Shown: piece after piece, positions 54,751 through 63,971 of the stretch
Position numbering within the stretch: the stretch's first letter is position 1
Layout: each line of letters starts with the position of its first letter
DNA from: Chitinophaga pendula
GTDB taxonomy: Bacteria > Bacteroidota > Bacteroidia > Chitinophagales > Chitinophagaceae
Assembly: GCF_020386615.1 (NCBI RefSeq)
Contig: NZ_CP077769.1
Coordinates: forward strand, 7,489,501 to 7,553,500
Direction of reading: 5' to 3'
DNA length: 64,000 bases
Made by a program: the position numbers and the translations under genes
The notes under the pieces: generated by a model
Databases searched by the model: none
What the model was told of the DNA's origin: nothing
The model's input: only the letters and a program-made list of their open reading frames with translations

Positions 54751-55200
54751 TTATCCTTTGTGTTGCAGCAATTGTTGCAATTGCTGTTCGCAGGAGTGCA
54801 GGATCATGTCGTACACGGGTTCGAAGAGGGCGTCGTCGAACCAGGGATCGGGTACCGGCTGTTGGTTATCGCGCAGCATAGCGACTTTATTGCGGTCGGC
54901 TTCGTTGCGGGCTTTGCGGATGACATCGCGGTAGTTATTGAGGTCCATGGTGAAGATGGCGTCGAAGTGGTCGAAGTCATCGGCTGTGAATTGTCTGCCC
55001 CGCAGGTGGGCAATATCCACCCCATGGCGATGGCCTACTTTGATAGCTCTGTGATCGGGCGGATCGCCTACATGCCAGTCGCCGGTGCCGGCGGAGTCTA
55101 TTTCCCAGTCCAGCCCGTTTTGTTGTGCGAGGTGTCTCATGATGCCTTCTGCCAGTGGTGAGCGGCAAATGTTGCCCAGGCAGACCATTAATATCTTCAT
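54751..55200 (-). CDS. low-molecular-weight protein-tyrosine phosphatase
   Basis: 149 residues. The P-loop CLGNICRS runs from Cys7 to Arg13 and the general acid Asp lies in PDPWFDD near residue 118. It removes phosphate from tyrosine in proteins, and in bacteria it often opposes tyrosine kinases of capsule export; no such kinase is in view. It precedes hisS with a 53-nt gap. Confidence 0.94.
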   Translation of the reverse strand: MKILMVCLGNICRSPLAEGIMRHLAQQNGLDWEIDSAGTGDWHVGDPPDHRAIKVGHRHGVDIAHLRGRQFTADDFDHFDAIFTMDLNNYRDVIRKARNEADRNKVAMLRDNQQPVPDPWFDDALFEPVYDMILHSCEQQLQQLLQHKG

Positions 55201-55699
55201 AATGAGCGGTTTCCGGATCAGCTGTGTGTTCCCTCCGGAAGGGGACTAACGGTCTTAAAAATCACCGCAAACCTACAAGATTTTGAGGGAAAAGTGTAAT
55301 GAGGCGGCTGGACGTGGAGGAGGGAGCGGGTAGATAGTCGGTATAGGGGGAGGGAAAGGTAAGGAGGGTAGGTGCGATAATTGTAAGTAGATAGGCGGTG
55401 AGAAATGTGGAATAAACTGTTATGGAATGTTGGCACAAATGCCATCTTTTATACAAAGAAGAACATATGCTATTAGAAGACTGGAAATCCTTAACACTCC
55501 TTTAACATAGTAAAAGTCATCTGGGGTGTATATATAGTCGGTAACCTACTGAATGTTAGGTTGTTCAAAAATTAAAATTGTCTCCAGATGCCTGTTAACA
55601 GGGAGTTTAAGCCGTTCTGTGGGAAAGATTTTAACATTTTCAGGCAGGGCGGTTTGCTAGATTAGAAATATATTTTTTGTATAATTGTAACTTGCTAAC
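55201..55699. other. long non-coding stretch
   Basis: 499 nt between divergent genes with no convincing gene. It contains a G-rich part (55310-55372) with at least four runs of three or more G, a perfect 12-bp palindrome CCTGTTAACAGG (55591-55602), and near the end a TTTG ... TTTTTTG pair that could be the promoter of the gene at 55700. Two overlapping minus-strand open frames here (55218-55445 and 55262-55456) look random. Confidence 0.4.
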
Positions 55700-55945
55700 A
55701 TGCCAATGCATCAGGACAATTCAAGTAACAGACGTATTCAGGCCGCATACCGGCCATTAGGGGAATTGATAAGAGGGATTATCTTTTTGCTCTTTGGACT
55801 TTTTGCTTTTTTAGCGGAGAAGCTCGGTATTGGTGAGTTTCAGGTTTCTCCACTCGTGATGAACATCTTTGGTGCGGTGCTGATAGTATATGGTTTATTT
55901 CGTGTGTACAGGGGTATTAAACATTTATTTTTTAACAGGGGATAA
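55700..55945 (+). CDS. small membrane protein, two helices
   Basis: 81 residues with a polar N-terminus (1-22) and two hydrophobic helices (about 25-42 and 52-72), ending in a basic segment. No family recognised. It begins a tight three-gene run with the PstS-like and TPR proteins (14-nt and 35-nt gaps), so a common function is likely. Confidence 0.75.
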   Translation: MPMHQDNSSNRRIQAAYRPLGELIRGIIFLLFGLFAFLAEKLGIGEFQVSPLVMNIFGAVLIVYGLFRVYRGIKHLFFNRG

Positions 55946-55959
55946 CACACCGGATAACT

Positions 55960-56874
55960 ATGTTTTGCACACTTAAGAAACAGATAGGGGGAATGATCGC
56001 CCTGGCGGCTACCCTTCTGATATCATGCAACAGCGATCAGCCTAAGGGGATGGAGGATACGGCCACTAATGGGACCATAAAAATTTCTGTCGACGAGACC
56101 TATAAGCCGCTCATAGAATCAGAGATCAAAGTATTCCAATCGTTGTATCCCAAAACGCATATTGTTGCATCTTACAAGCCTGAATCTGAATGTTTCAAAG
56201 ACCTTTTGAACGACAGTGCCAGGCTGGTGATCGTAACGCGCGACTTCAACGAGCAGGAGAAGAATTACTTTAAAGAGATCAAGATTGCTCCACAGAGTTT
56301 ATTGTTAGCGTGGGATGCGGTAGCCTTAATTACGAACAGGGCTAATGCGGATTCTATCCTTACGATGGACCAGGTGCGGAAGATCATGGACGGTACGGCA
56401 GAAGGGCGTAAGTGGCAGGTGGTGTTTGATAATCAGCATTCGAGTACCGTACGTTTTATCCGTGATTCGATCAATGCAGGTAAGCCTTTACCGAAGGATG
56501 CGATGGCGGCTAAGACCAACGAAGAGGTAGTAGACTATGTATCAAAGAATAAAGATGCGATAGGTGTTATTGGGGTAAGTTGGATATCAGATCCGAATGA
56601 TTCGACGACGATGGCATTCACCAACCGGGTGAATGTAGTGAAGGTGAGAGCGGATAATGGGTCTGATTTTGTGAAGCCTTATCAGGCATATATCGCTTTG
56701 GGATCTTATCCTTTGAAGAGAGGATTCTACTTTGGCCTGAAGGAGCCATACCATGGGTTAGGCACGGGATTTGCCACTTTCTTAGGCAGTTATGAAGGGC
56801 AATTAGTGATCAGTAAATTCAGGCTCTTCCCAGCCAGACTGAATGTGGTGTTCAGGGAAGCAAACATCAAATAA
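55960..56874 (+). CDS. PstS-like substrate-binding lipoprotein
   Basis: 304 residues with a lipobox LLISC (Cys23). The fold is that of periplasmic phosphate-binding proteins: KISVDETYKPLIESEIKVFQSLYP, then ARLVIVTRDFNEQE, and a domain that ends with GRKWQVVFDNQHSSTVRFIRDSI. The usual transport genes pstC, pstA and pstB are absent, so it probably does not feed a phosphate importer. In Bacteroidota such proteins are often found near TonB/ExbBD and TPR genes. Confidence 0.85.
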   Translation: MFCTLKKQIGGMIALAATLLISCNSDQPKGMEDTATNGTIKISVDETYKPLIESEIKVFQSLYPKTHIVASYKPESECFKDLLNDSARLVIVTRDFNEQEKNYFKEIKIAPQSLLLAWDAVALITNRANADSILTMDQVRKIMDGTAEGRKWQVVFDNQHSSTVRFIRDSINAGKPLPKDAMAAKTNEEVVDYVSKNKDAIGVIGVSWISDPNDSTTMAFTNRVNVVKVRADNGSDFVKPYQAYIALGSYPLKRGFYFGLKEPYHGLGTGFATFLGSYEGQLVISKFRLFPARLNVVFREANIK

Positions 56875-56909
56875 TCATTAACACAACTAAAACTAAAACC
56901 AGATTGCTC

Positions 56910-58640
56910 ATGAACAGACGGAAAAGTTTAATTGTTGCAATGCTGTGCGTCGCGAATGGCGTCATGGCCCAATCTGTTGAGGATGGATTGAAGGACCTTT
57001 ATTACGGTAAATATCAGTCAGCCAAGCAGAATTTAGAAAAAGCGATAGCTGCTAAGCCTACTGATGACAGAGGATATTACTATCTGGGGTTAGCTGAGCT
57101 GGGATTGGAAAATCAAAACGGTGCTGCTGCCGCTTTCCAGAAAGGATTGCAAGCAGTTCCAAACTCTCCGCTGCTGCAGGCAGGTATGGGACGTATCGAT
57201 CTACTGAGTGGTAATGCTGCTGCAGCCAAGCAAAAATTTGAAGCATCTAACGGTGCTACTGGTGGCCGTAACGGTGACGTAGCTCGTGCTATCGCAGACG
57301 CTAATACTGAGGTAAAAGGTGGCGACCGCGGATATGCAGCCAGCATCATGGAGCGACTGCTTAACAATGAAGGCCGCAAGAAAAAAGAACAATACACAGC
57401 TACTGCTGCTGACTATATCGAACTGGGCGACGCTTACCGCTCCCTGGGTGGTGAAAATGGTGGTAAAGCCATTTCCACTTATGAGAAAGCATTGGAAGTA
57501 GATGCTAACAATGCAGAAGCGGTAATGAAACAAGGTCTGGTGAACTACAATGCTAAACTGCTGGAACAGGCAGTAGCTGACTGGAGCAAAGCGACCAATA
57601 TGGACCCTAAATATGGTCCTGCTTACCTGGAGCTGTACCAGTTCTACATCACACCTAAAAAGAACCAGTTCTCTCTGGAGAATGCAGCGCAATACCTGCA
57701 GAAATATATCGAGGTAGCTGACCCGAACGACAAACTGAAGAATGAGTACTACCTGGCTTCTATCTCTTTCCTGAAGAAAGATTACGATGGTGCTATCAAC
57801 AAAGCTAAAACCATCATCCAGCAGGCAAATGAAGTTTATAAAGATAAGCTGACCCTGCTGATCGGCGACTCTTACCTGCAGAAAGGTGATTCCCTGCAAG
57901 CTAAGCAGGTAATGGACGAGTATGTAAAGAGCGTAGGCGACAGCAAACTGGGTCCTTTGGATTACAAACTGCTGAGTGAGATCTACGGTCGGGTAAAAGT
58001 ACAGGATAGTGTTCAGGCGGCGGTGAATGATTCACTGGCTTCTTTGTACCTGGAGAAATATGCTACGGCGGATACATCCAAAGATGCAGACAGATACCGT
58101 ACTGTAGCGGAGTCTTTCAAAGGACTGCGTGACTACAAACGTTCTGCTGAATGGTATGGCCGTCTGACCCGTGATTTCAGCGATGAGCAGAATGCCGGTA
58201 AGATCCAGGATTTCTTCTGGAAAGGTACTATGGAGTACTATGCGCAGCTGCAGGATTCTGCCAGTGCCACTTTTGATGCCTTTATCCAGAAATATCCCCA
58301 GCAGGAAGCGTTGGGTCTGTATTGGAAAGGCCGTGCGCTGATGGCGAAAGATGCTGATGCGAAACAAGGTTTGGCGCAGCCGGTATATCAGAAATTCTTT
58401 GAAGTAGGGGGTGAGTCTAAGATGAAGCCAGCGCAGCTGGTCTATCCTTATCAGTACCTGATGATCTACTACTACAACAAGGATGATAAAGAAAATATGA
58501 AGATCTGGATGGACAAAGTGTTGAGTGCGAATCCGAACGATCCTACTGCGAAGCAGATTCAGGAGAATATGAACAGTTCTAATAAAGCTGCTTCCAAGGC
58601 CCCTGCCGGTAAGACTACCCAGGGTCAGAACAAGAAATAA
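56910..58640 (+). CDS. TPR-repeat secreted protein
   Basis: 576 residues from ATG at 56910 (a TTG two codons earlier is not chosen). Signal peptide about 1-20. Residues 25-560 hold a series of tetratricopeptide-like helical hairpins, with a clear one at about 29-95 (YYGKYQSAKQNLEKAIAAKP and YYYLGLAELGLENQNGAAAAF), and a longer set of irregular repeats later. The C-terminus is a Lys/Ala/Pro/Gln tail. It is the last gene of the three-gene operon and ends in a strong terminator. Confidence 0.86.
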   Translation: MNRRKSLIVAMLCVANGVMAQSVEDGLKDLYYGKYQSAKQNLEKAIAAKPTDDRGYYYLGLAELGLENQNGAAAAFQKGLQAVPNSPLLQAGMGRIDLLSGNAAAAKQKFEASNGATGGRNGDVARAIADANTEVKGGDRGYAASIMERLLNNEGRKKKEQYTATAADYIELGDAYRSLGGENGGKAISTYEKALEVDANNAEAVMKQGLVNYNAKLLEQAVADWSKATNMDPKYGPAYLELYQFYITPKKNQFSLENAAQYLQKYIEVADPNDKLKNEYYLASISFLKKDYDGAINKAKTIIQQANEVYKDKLTLLIGDSYLQKGDSLQAKQVMDEYVKSVGDSKLGPLDYKLLSEIYGRVKVQDSVQAAVNDSLASLYLEKYATADTSKDADRYRTVAESFKGLRDYKRSAEWYGRLTRDFSDEQNAGKIQDFFWKGTMEYYAQLQDSASATFDAFIQKYPQQEALGLYWKGRALMAKDADAKQGLAQPVYQKFFEVGGESKMKPAQLVYPYQYLMIYYYNKDDKENMKIWMDKVLSANPNDPTAKQIQENMNSSNKAASKAPAGKTTQGQNKK

Positions 58641-58664
58641 ATACACGAATTTGATAAACTGAGG

Positions 58665-58693
58665 AAACCCCCTGCCTGGCAGGGGGTTTTTTT
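58665..58693 (+). terminator. rho-independent terminator
   Basis: 10-bp stem (58665-58674 with 58680-58689) with a 5-nt loop, followed by a T-run to 58693. Confidence 0.92.
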
Positions 58694-58737
58694 ATTGGTG
58701 ATTGGTGAAAAAAGATAATATTTTAAACCTTCGCAGA

Positions 58738-58769
58738 TTTGTATTTTGGCTTTAGTTGCAGTATTTTTG
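58738..58769 (+). promoter_or_regulatory. promoter of the nuo operon
   Basis: TTTG at 58738-58741 and TATTTTTG at 58762-58769, spacing 20 nt, 32 nt before the nuoA start codon. A clean match to the phylum consensus. Confidence 0.8.
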
Positions 58770-58801
58770 CGAATTCGGAGAACGTTTTTATCGGGAAGCT
58801 T

Positions 58802-59197
58802 ATGTATACAGTCACTGAATTATTGTCAGCAACTAATACTCCATTCAGTTATTTTCCTATTGTATTGCAGTTAATCGCTGCACTGGGGTTTGTAGCCATT
58901 ACGATGATCGGTACCCATTTTTTGGGGCCGAAACGTAAGACCAACGACAAGTTGATCAACTTTGAGAGCGGTATTGAACAGAAAGGGAACGCTCGCCAAC
59001 CTGTTGCTATCAAATATTTCCTGACTGCCATTTTGTTCGTTTTATTTGATGTGGAGGTAATCTTCTTCTATCCGTATGCGGTCAATTTCCGGGAGTTGGG
59101 ATGGGATGGTTTCATGGCGATGGTCATGTTCGTTGCGTTCTTTTTGGGTGGTTTCTTCTATATCTATAAGAAGGGAGCGCTTAAATGGGAAGATTAA
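58802..59197 (+). CDS. nuoA: NADH-quinone oxidoreductase subunit A
   Basis: 131 residues from ATG at 58802. Three membrane helices; NuoA lies at the junction between the membrane arm and the peripheral arm of complex I. The conserved FESGIEQKGNARQPVAIKYF, FLTAILFVLFDVEVIFFYPY and AFFLGGFFYIYKKGALKWE segments are typical. It opens an operon with nuoB to nuoG. Confidence 0.95.
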   Translation: MYTVTELLSATNTPFSYFPIVLQLIAALGFVAITMIGTHFLGPKRKTNDKLINFESGIEQKGNARQPVAIKYFLTAILFVLFDVEVIFFYPYAVNFRELGWDGFMAMVMFVAFFLGGFFYIYKKGALKWED

Positions 59198-59283
59198 GGT
59201 GTAGTAGGGTAGGGTTGACCCGGTTTTTGCTGCGTTACAGGCAGCTGCAATTAAAATTCTAAATCTATTAAATCTGAAATCCA

Positions 59284-59847
59284 ATGGCTCGTCCGGTTCA
59301 GTATAATACCAAGGTGAAAACGGTGGAGATACCGGAAGGATATTCCGGAGAGGGTTTTTTTGCCACTTCATTCGACAGGGTGATAGGTCTGGCGCGTAAG
59401 AACTCTATCTGGCCTTTGCCTTTTGCGACCTCCTGTTGTGGGATCGAGTTTATGGCTACGATGGCTTCCAATTATGACATGGCGAGGTTTGGTGCCGAAC
59501 GTATGGCATTTACGCCGCGTCAGTGCGACCTGTTGATGGTAATGGGGACTATTGCCAAGAAGATGGGGCCTGTATTGCGGCAGGTGTACCTGCAGATGGC
59601 CGAGCCTCGTTGGGTGATGGCAGTAGGTGCCTGTGCATCCAGTGGAGGTATTTTCGATACTTACTCTGTATTGCAGGGTATTGACCAGGTGATCCCGGTG
59701 GATGTGTATGTACCGGGTTGTCCTCCTCGTCCGGAAGCGATCATAGACGGCTTTATGAACATCCAGCAACTGGTACATAATGAGAGTCTGCGTCGCCGTC
59801 ATACGGACCGTTACAAGGAGCTGATGACCTCTTACGGCATTGAGTAG
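59284..59847 (+). CDS. nuoB: NADH-quinone oxidoreductase subunit B
   Basis: 187 residues. It holds the N2 iron-sulfur cluster closest to the quinone site. The CC pair in [10 protein letters not shown], the Cys in GACASSGG and the Cys in [10 protein letters not shown] are all present. Located 86 nt after nuoA. Confidence 0.97.
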   Translation: MARPVQYNTKVKTVEIPEGYSGEGFFATSFDRVIGLARKNSIWPLPFATSCCGIEFMATMASNYDMARFGAERMAFTPRQCDLLMVMGTIAKKMGPVLRQVYLQMAEPRWVMAVGACASSGGIFDTYSVLQGIDQVIPVDVYVPGCPPRPEAIIDGFMNIQQLVHNESLRRRHTDRYKELMTSYGIE

Positions 59848-59892
59848 TTCCTTCACCTGCAAGCATTCAAGAACAAAAATCCTTCATCGTAC

Positions 59893-60396
59893 ATGTCTTT
59901 GACAAACGAGCATATTAAACAACGATTGGCAGATAAGTTTGGAGACCAGGTCTCTGGCTTTGAAGAATCGTTTGGGGTGCTGTCCTTTATCGCGCCAAAA
60001 GAATTGAACCTGAAAGTGATGCAGTTCCTTTTTGATGACGAGGAGCTGCGTTTTCGCTTTCTGACGGACCTGACAGCGGTACATTACCCGGATCGCAGTG
60101 GCGAAGAGCTGGCGGTGGTATATCATCTGTACAACTTCCAGGACCGGGTGCGTTTGCGTTTTAAAGTATATACCGCTACGGCAGCGCCGCAGGTATTTAC
60201 GGCCACCGCCCTGTATGAGTCTGCCAACTGGATGGAGCGGGAGACATACGACTTCTTTGGTGTGGACTTCGTAGGCCACCCTAACCTGAAGCGTATCCTC
60301 AACGTGGATGAAATGACCTATTTCCCGATGCGTAAGGAATTTCCGCTGGAAGATCCGTTGCGTGTGGACAAGGACGACGAGATGTTCGGCCGGTAA
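59893..60396 (+). CDS. nuoC: NADH-quinone oxidoreductase subunit C
   Basis: 167 residues, the 30-kDa subunit of the peripheral arm. The ERETYDFFGVDFVGHPNLKRIL motif is diagnostic; FPLEDPLR ends the family core. Not fused to nuoD, unlike in some enterobacteria. 45 nt after nuoB. Confidence 0.96.
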   Translation: MSLTNEHIKQRLADKFGDQVSGFEESFGVLSFIAPKELNLKVMQFLFDDEELRFRFLTDLTAVHYPDRSGEELAVVYHLYNFQDRVRLRFKVYTATAAPQVFTATALYESANWMERETYDFFGVDFVGHPNLKRILNVDEMTYFPMRKEFPLEDPLRVDKDDEMFGR

Positions 60397-60422
60397 ATTT
60401 AACTATCATTATTCAACGACTT

Positions 60423-61640
60423 ATGTCAGAGCAGCAAAATATACAACTGCCGGAAGGCTCTATAGAAAGGCAAACGACGACGCTGAACCTGGGTCCTACG
60501 CACCCGGCTACCCACGGGGTGTTTCAAAATATCCTGGAGATGGATGGGGAACGTATCGTCAGTACTGTATCTACTGTAGGGTATATACACCGTGCCTTTG
60601 AAAAGATCGCTGAGCGCAGACCGTATTACCAGATCACGCCGCTCACGGACCGTCTGAACTACTGTTCTGCACCTATCAATAACCTGGGATGGCACCTGAC
60701 TGTAGAGAAACTGCTGGGCATACAAGTGCCTAAGCGGGTAGATTACCTGCGTATCATCATTATGGAACTGGCCCGTATCACCGACCACCTGATCTGTAAC
60801 GGGGTAATGGGAGTGGATACCGGCGCATTCACCGGCTTCCTTTACCTGATGAAGTACCGGGAACTAGTATATGAAATATATGAGGAGATCTGCGGTTCCC
60901 GCTTGACGACCAATATCGGCCGTGTAGGTGGATTTGAGCGCAACTTCACCCCTGCTGCTTTTGAGAAACTGCACCGTTTCCTGGAAGAATATCCCAAAGC
61001 ATTGAAAGAGTTTGAGACCCTGATGACGCGTAACCGCATCTTCATGGAGCGTACCCAGGGAGTAGGTGGCATCAGCGCCGAAAGAGCGATGAGCTATGGT
61101 TTTACCGGGCCTAACCTGCGTGCTGCCGGCGTGGACTACGATGTGCGGGTGGCACATCCGTATTGCTCTTATGAAGAGTTTGAGTTTTCTGTACCGGTAG
61201 GTTCTACCGGCGACTGTTATGACCGTTTCATGGTGCGTAACGCGGAAATGTGGGAGAGCCTGAGCATCATCCGCCAGGTGCTGGAGAAACTGAAGAACGA
61301 ACCTGCAGATGTTTACCATGCGGATGTACCTGCGTACTACCTGCCTGATAAATCTGATGTATATACGAAGATGGAGGCATTGATCTACCACTTCAAAATT
61401 GTAATGGGAGAATCCGATATCCTGCCTGGTGAACTGTATCATGCAGTGGAAGGGGCGAACGGAGAGCTGGGGTTCTACCTGATCAGCGATGGTGGCCGCA
61501 GCCCTTACCGACTGCACTTCCGCCGTCCTTGTTTCATTTACTACCAGGCTTATCCTGAACTGGTGAAAGGTGCGATGCTCAGTGATGCAATCATCTGCCT
61601 GAGTAGTCTGAACCTGATCGCAGGGGAGCTGGATGCCTAA
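60423..61640 (+). CDS. nuoD: NADH-quinone oxidoreductase subunit D
   Basis: 405 residues, the 49-kDa subunit, which with NuoB forms the quinone-binding cavity. LNLGPTHPATHGVF near the N-terminus, GYIHRAFEKIAE, DYLRIIIMELARITDHLI and the C-terminal EGANGELGFYLISDGGRSPYRLHFRRPCF are typical. 26 nt after nuoC. Confidence 0.97.
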   Translation: MSEQQNIQLPEGSIERQTTTLNLGPTHPATHGVFQNILEMDGERIVSTVSTVGYIHRAFEKIAERRPYYQITPLTDRLNYCSAPINNLGWHLTVEKLLGIQVPKRVDYLRIIIMELARITDHLICNGVMGVDTGAFTGFLYLMKYRELVYEIYEEICGSRLTTNIGRVGGFERNFTPAAFEKLHRFLEEYPKALKEFETLMTRNRIFMERTQGVGGISAERAMSYGFTGPNLRAAGVDYDVRVAHPYCSYEEFEFSVPVGSTGDCYDRFMVRNAEMWESLSIIRQVLEKLKNEPADVYHADVPAYYLPDKSDVYTKMEALIYHFKIVMGESDILPGELYHAVEGANGELGFYLISDGGRSPYRLHFRRPCFIYYQAYPELVKGAMLSDAIICLSSLNLIAGELDA

Positions 61641-61714
61641 CAGGGGCGATCGCTGCACAATTCATACAGCATAATATCAATACCAGGTACCTAGTACCTA
61701 ACACATATCAGAGT

Positions 61715-62206
61715 ATGGCTCAATTTTCTGAAGAGAAACTGAATAAAGTAAAAGAGATCATTGCACGCTATCCGGACGGGAAGCAGAAGAGTGCATTGAT
61801 ACCTCTGTTGCACCTGGCGCAGCAAGAGTTTGACGGCTGGCTGAGTGCAGAAGTAATGGATTATGTGGCTTCGTTGTTACAGATCAGCGCTATAGAGGTG
61901 TACGAGGTGGCTACTTTTTACAGCATGTTCAACCTGAAGCCCGTAGGAAAATACGTGTTTGAGGTGTGCCAGACCGGTCCTTGTATGCTGAATGGCTCGG
62001 ACCAGATCATTGATTATATCAAACAGCAGTTGAATATCGGGGTAGGTGAGACGACCACAGATGGTCTTTTCACGCTGAAGACGGTAGAGTGCCTGGGCGC
62101 CTGCGGCTATGCACCGATGATGCAGCTGGGCAAACATTACCGCGAGCATCTTACACCACAAAAGGTGGATGAGATCATTGCAGCATGCAGGGCTACTGCC
62201 AACTAA
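61715..62206 (+). CDS. nuoE: NADH-quinone oxidoreductase subunit E
   Basis: 163 residues, the 24-kDa subunit with a [2Fe-2S] cluster. Cys ligands are in CQTGPCMLNG (two) and in ECLGACGYAP (two). It works with NuoF in NADH oxidation. 74 nt after nuoD. Confidence 0.96.
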   Translation: MAQFSEEKLNKVKEIIARYPDGKQKSALIPLLHLAQQEFDGWLSAEVMDYVASLLQISAIEVYEVATFYSMFNLKPVGKYVFEVCQTGPCMLNGSDQIIDYIKQQLNIGVGETTTDGLFTLKTVECLGACGYAPMMQLGKHYREHLTPQKVDEIIAACRATAN

Positions 62207-62232
62207 CTGTCACAATAAAATAAGGATAACGC

Positions 62233-62421
62233 ATGCGTATCATGGCATTTTACTATCGCTACCGTATACTGGCACTGGATATCATACTGTTGCTCGCTAT
62301 GCTCAGCGTAGTATGGGGTACAGATAACTGGTTGTCTTCCCTGCTTTGCGGCACCGGTGCAGGCCTGATGTTGTACCGTATCGGGGAGCGCTTCTCACAG
62401 GGGAGGATACGTAAGGCGTAA
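62233..62421 (+). CDS. small membrane protein between nuoE and nuoF
   Basis: 62 residues from ATG at 62233; an internal ATG at 62242 is also possible. A basic N-terminus (RIMAFYYRYR) precedes two hydrophobic stretches (about 12-29 and 33-48), ending in a basic tail. No family recognised. It is tightly placed (26 nt after nuoE, 64 nt before nuoF) in an otherwise standard complex I operon. Confidence 0.65.
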   Translation: MRIMAFYYRYRILALDIILLLAMLSVVWGTDNWLSSLLCGTGAGLMLYRIGERFSQGRIRKA

Positions 62422-62485
62422 TTGAAATTAGCAGAATTGGTACAGCTGGCGACAGTTGTACACTCACAGACCATATAATTTAGTA

Positions 62486-63856
62486 ATGGGACGTAAACTA
62501 CTATTAGACAAGGCACATATCGAGGGAATACGGTACTATGATGTATACCGTAAGCATGGTGGATATGCAGCGGCGGAGAAAGCGCTGAAGAGCATGACAC
62601 CTGAGCTGGTGGTAGAAGAAGTGAAGAAGAGCGGACTGCGCGGACGTGGTGGCGCTGGCTTCCCCAGTGGGATGAAATGGAGCTTCCTGGCTAAACCGGA
62701 AGGCGTACCCCGCTACCTGGTGTGTAATGCCGACGAATCAGAGCCGGGCACTTTCAAAGACCGTTACCTGATGGAGTTCCTCCCTCACCTGTTAATAGAA
62801 GGTTTGCTGATCTCCAGTTTTGCGCTGGGCACACACCGTACTTACATTTATATCCGTGGGGAATATGCCTGGATACCGGACATCCTGGAAGAGGCGATCG
62901 CAGAAGCGAAAAAGAATGGCTGGCTGGGACAGAACATCCTGGGTACCGGTTATGACCTGGAGATCTATGTACAGCGTGGTGCTGGTGCTTATATCTGTGG
63001 AGAGGAAACGGCCCTGATAGAATCCCTGGAGGGTAAACGTGGTAATCCCCGTATCAAACCACCATTCCCGGCGATCAAAGGGCTGTGGGAATGTCCTACA
63101 GTGGTAAACAACGTAGAGACGTTAGCGGCAGTAGTACCCATTATCAACATAGGAGGAGACGAATATGTGAAATACGGCACCGGCAAATCTACCGGTACCA
63201 AACTGATATCCGCTTGTGGTAACATCAACAAACCCGGCGTTTATGAGATCGAAATGAACATTTCCGTAGAGGAGTTCATCTTTTCGGATGAATACTGTGG
63301 TGGTATCCCTAATGGCAAACGCCTGAAAGCGTGTATCCCTGGTGGTTCTTCCGTACCTATCCTGCCGGCCAACATGCTGTTGACCACTGCGAAAGGGGAA
63401 CCCCGTATGATGACCTATGAGAGTCTGAACGACGGTGGTTTTGCTTCCGGTACCATGATGGGTTCCGGTGGTTTCATCGTACTGGATGAGGACCAGTGTG
63501 TAGTAAGGCATACTCTTTCGCTGGCACGTTTCTATCATCACGAGAGCTGCGGACAGTGTAGCCCTTGCCGTGAAGGTACCGGCTGGATGAAGCGGGTGTT
63601 GATGAACATTGAGAACGGAAAAGGAAAGATGAGTGATATAGACCTGCTGTGGGATATCCAGCGTAAGATAGAGGGTAACACCATCTGTCCGCTGGGTGAT
63701 GCTGCTGCCTGGCCGGTAGCGGCTGCTATCCGCCACTTCAGGGATGAATTCGAGTGGCATGTGAACCACCCGGAAGAGAGTCAGCGTCGTAACTATGGTC
63801 TGGCACATTATGCCGATCCATTACCTAAACCGGAGCCGGCACCGGCTGCAGTGTAA
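62486..63856 (+). CDS. nuoF: NADH-quinone oxidoreductase subunit F
   Basis: 456 residues from ATG at 62486; an in-frame TTG at 62456 adds ten non-conserved residues. It binds NADH and FMN and one [4Fe-4S] cluster. GLRGRGGAGFPSG (NADH/FMN loop), NADESEPGTFKDR, GAGAYICGEETALIESLEG and the ESCGQCSPCREGT cluster ligands are intact. Confidence 0.97.
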   Translation: MGRKLLLDKAHIEGIRYYDVYRKHGGYAAAEKALKSMTPELVVEEVKKSGLRGRGGAGFPSGMKWSFLAKPEGVPRYLVCNADESEPGTFKDRYLMEFLPHLLIEGLLISSFALGTHRTYIYIRGEYAWIPDILEEAIAEAKKNGWLGQNILGTGYDLEIYVQRGAGAYICGEETALIESLEGKRGNPRIKPPFPAIKGLWECPTVVNNVETLAAVVPIINIGGDEYVKYGTGKSTGTKLISACGNINKPGVYEIEMNISVEEFIFSDEYCGGIPNGKRLKACIPGGSSVPILPANMLLTTAKGEPRMMTYESLNDGGFASGTMMGSGGFIVLDEDQCVVRHTLSLARFYHHESCGQCSPCREGTGWMKRVLMNIENGKGKMSDIDLLWDIQRKIEGNTICPLGDAAAWPVAAAIRHFRDEFEWHVNHPEESQRRNYGLAHYADPLPKPEPAPAAV

Positions 63857-63971
63857 GGAGGACGGCAATCAAGGAACTGTATAGCAGCTGTGTCCATCAC
63901 AGCCGATCATAAACAATCCCTTCTCCAGGTATCTGCTGCAGATGAGCGGAGCGGGGGCTTAAGCAAAAGCA

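Noticed and set aside
55218..55456. Overlapping 64-75 codon minus-strand frames
   Set aside because: Both frames are Ser/Tyr/Leu-rich translations of a purine-rich DNA strand and overlap each other, so they are judged chance.
61675..61714. GTACCTAGTAC palindromic-looking spot before nuoE
   Set aside because: Only a short repeated tetramer; no sign of a binding site or attachment site.
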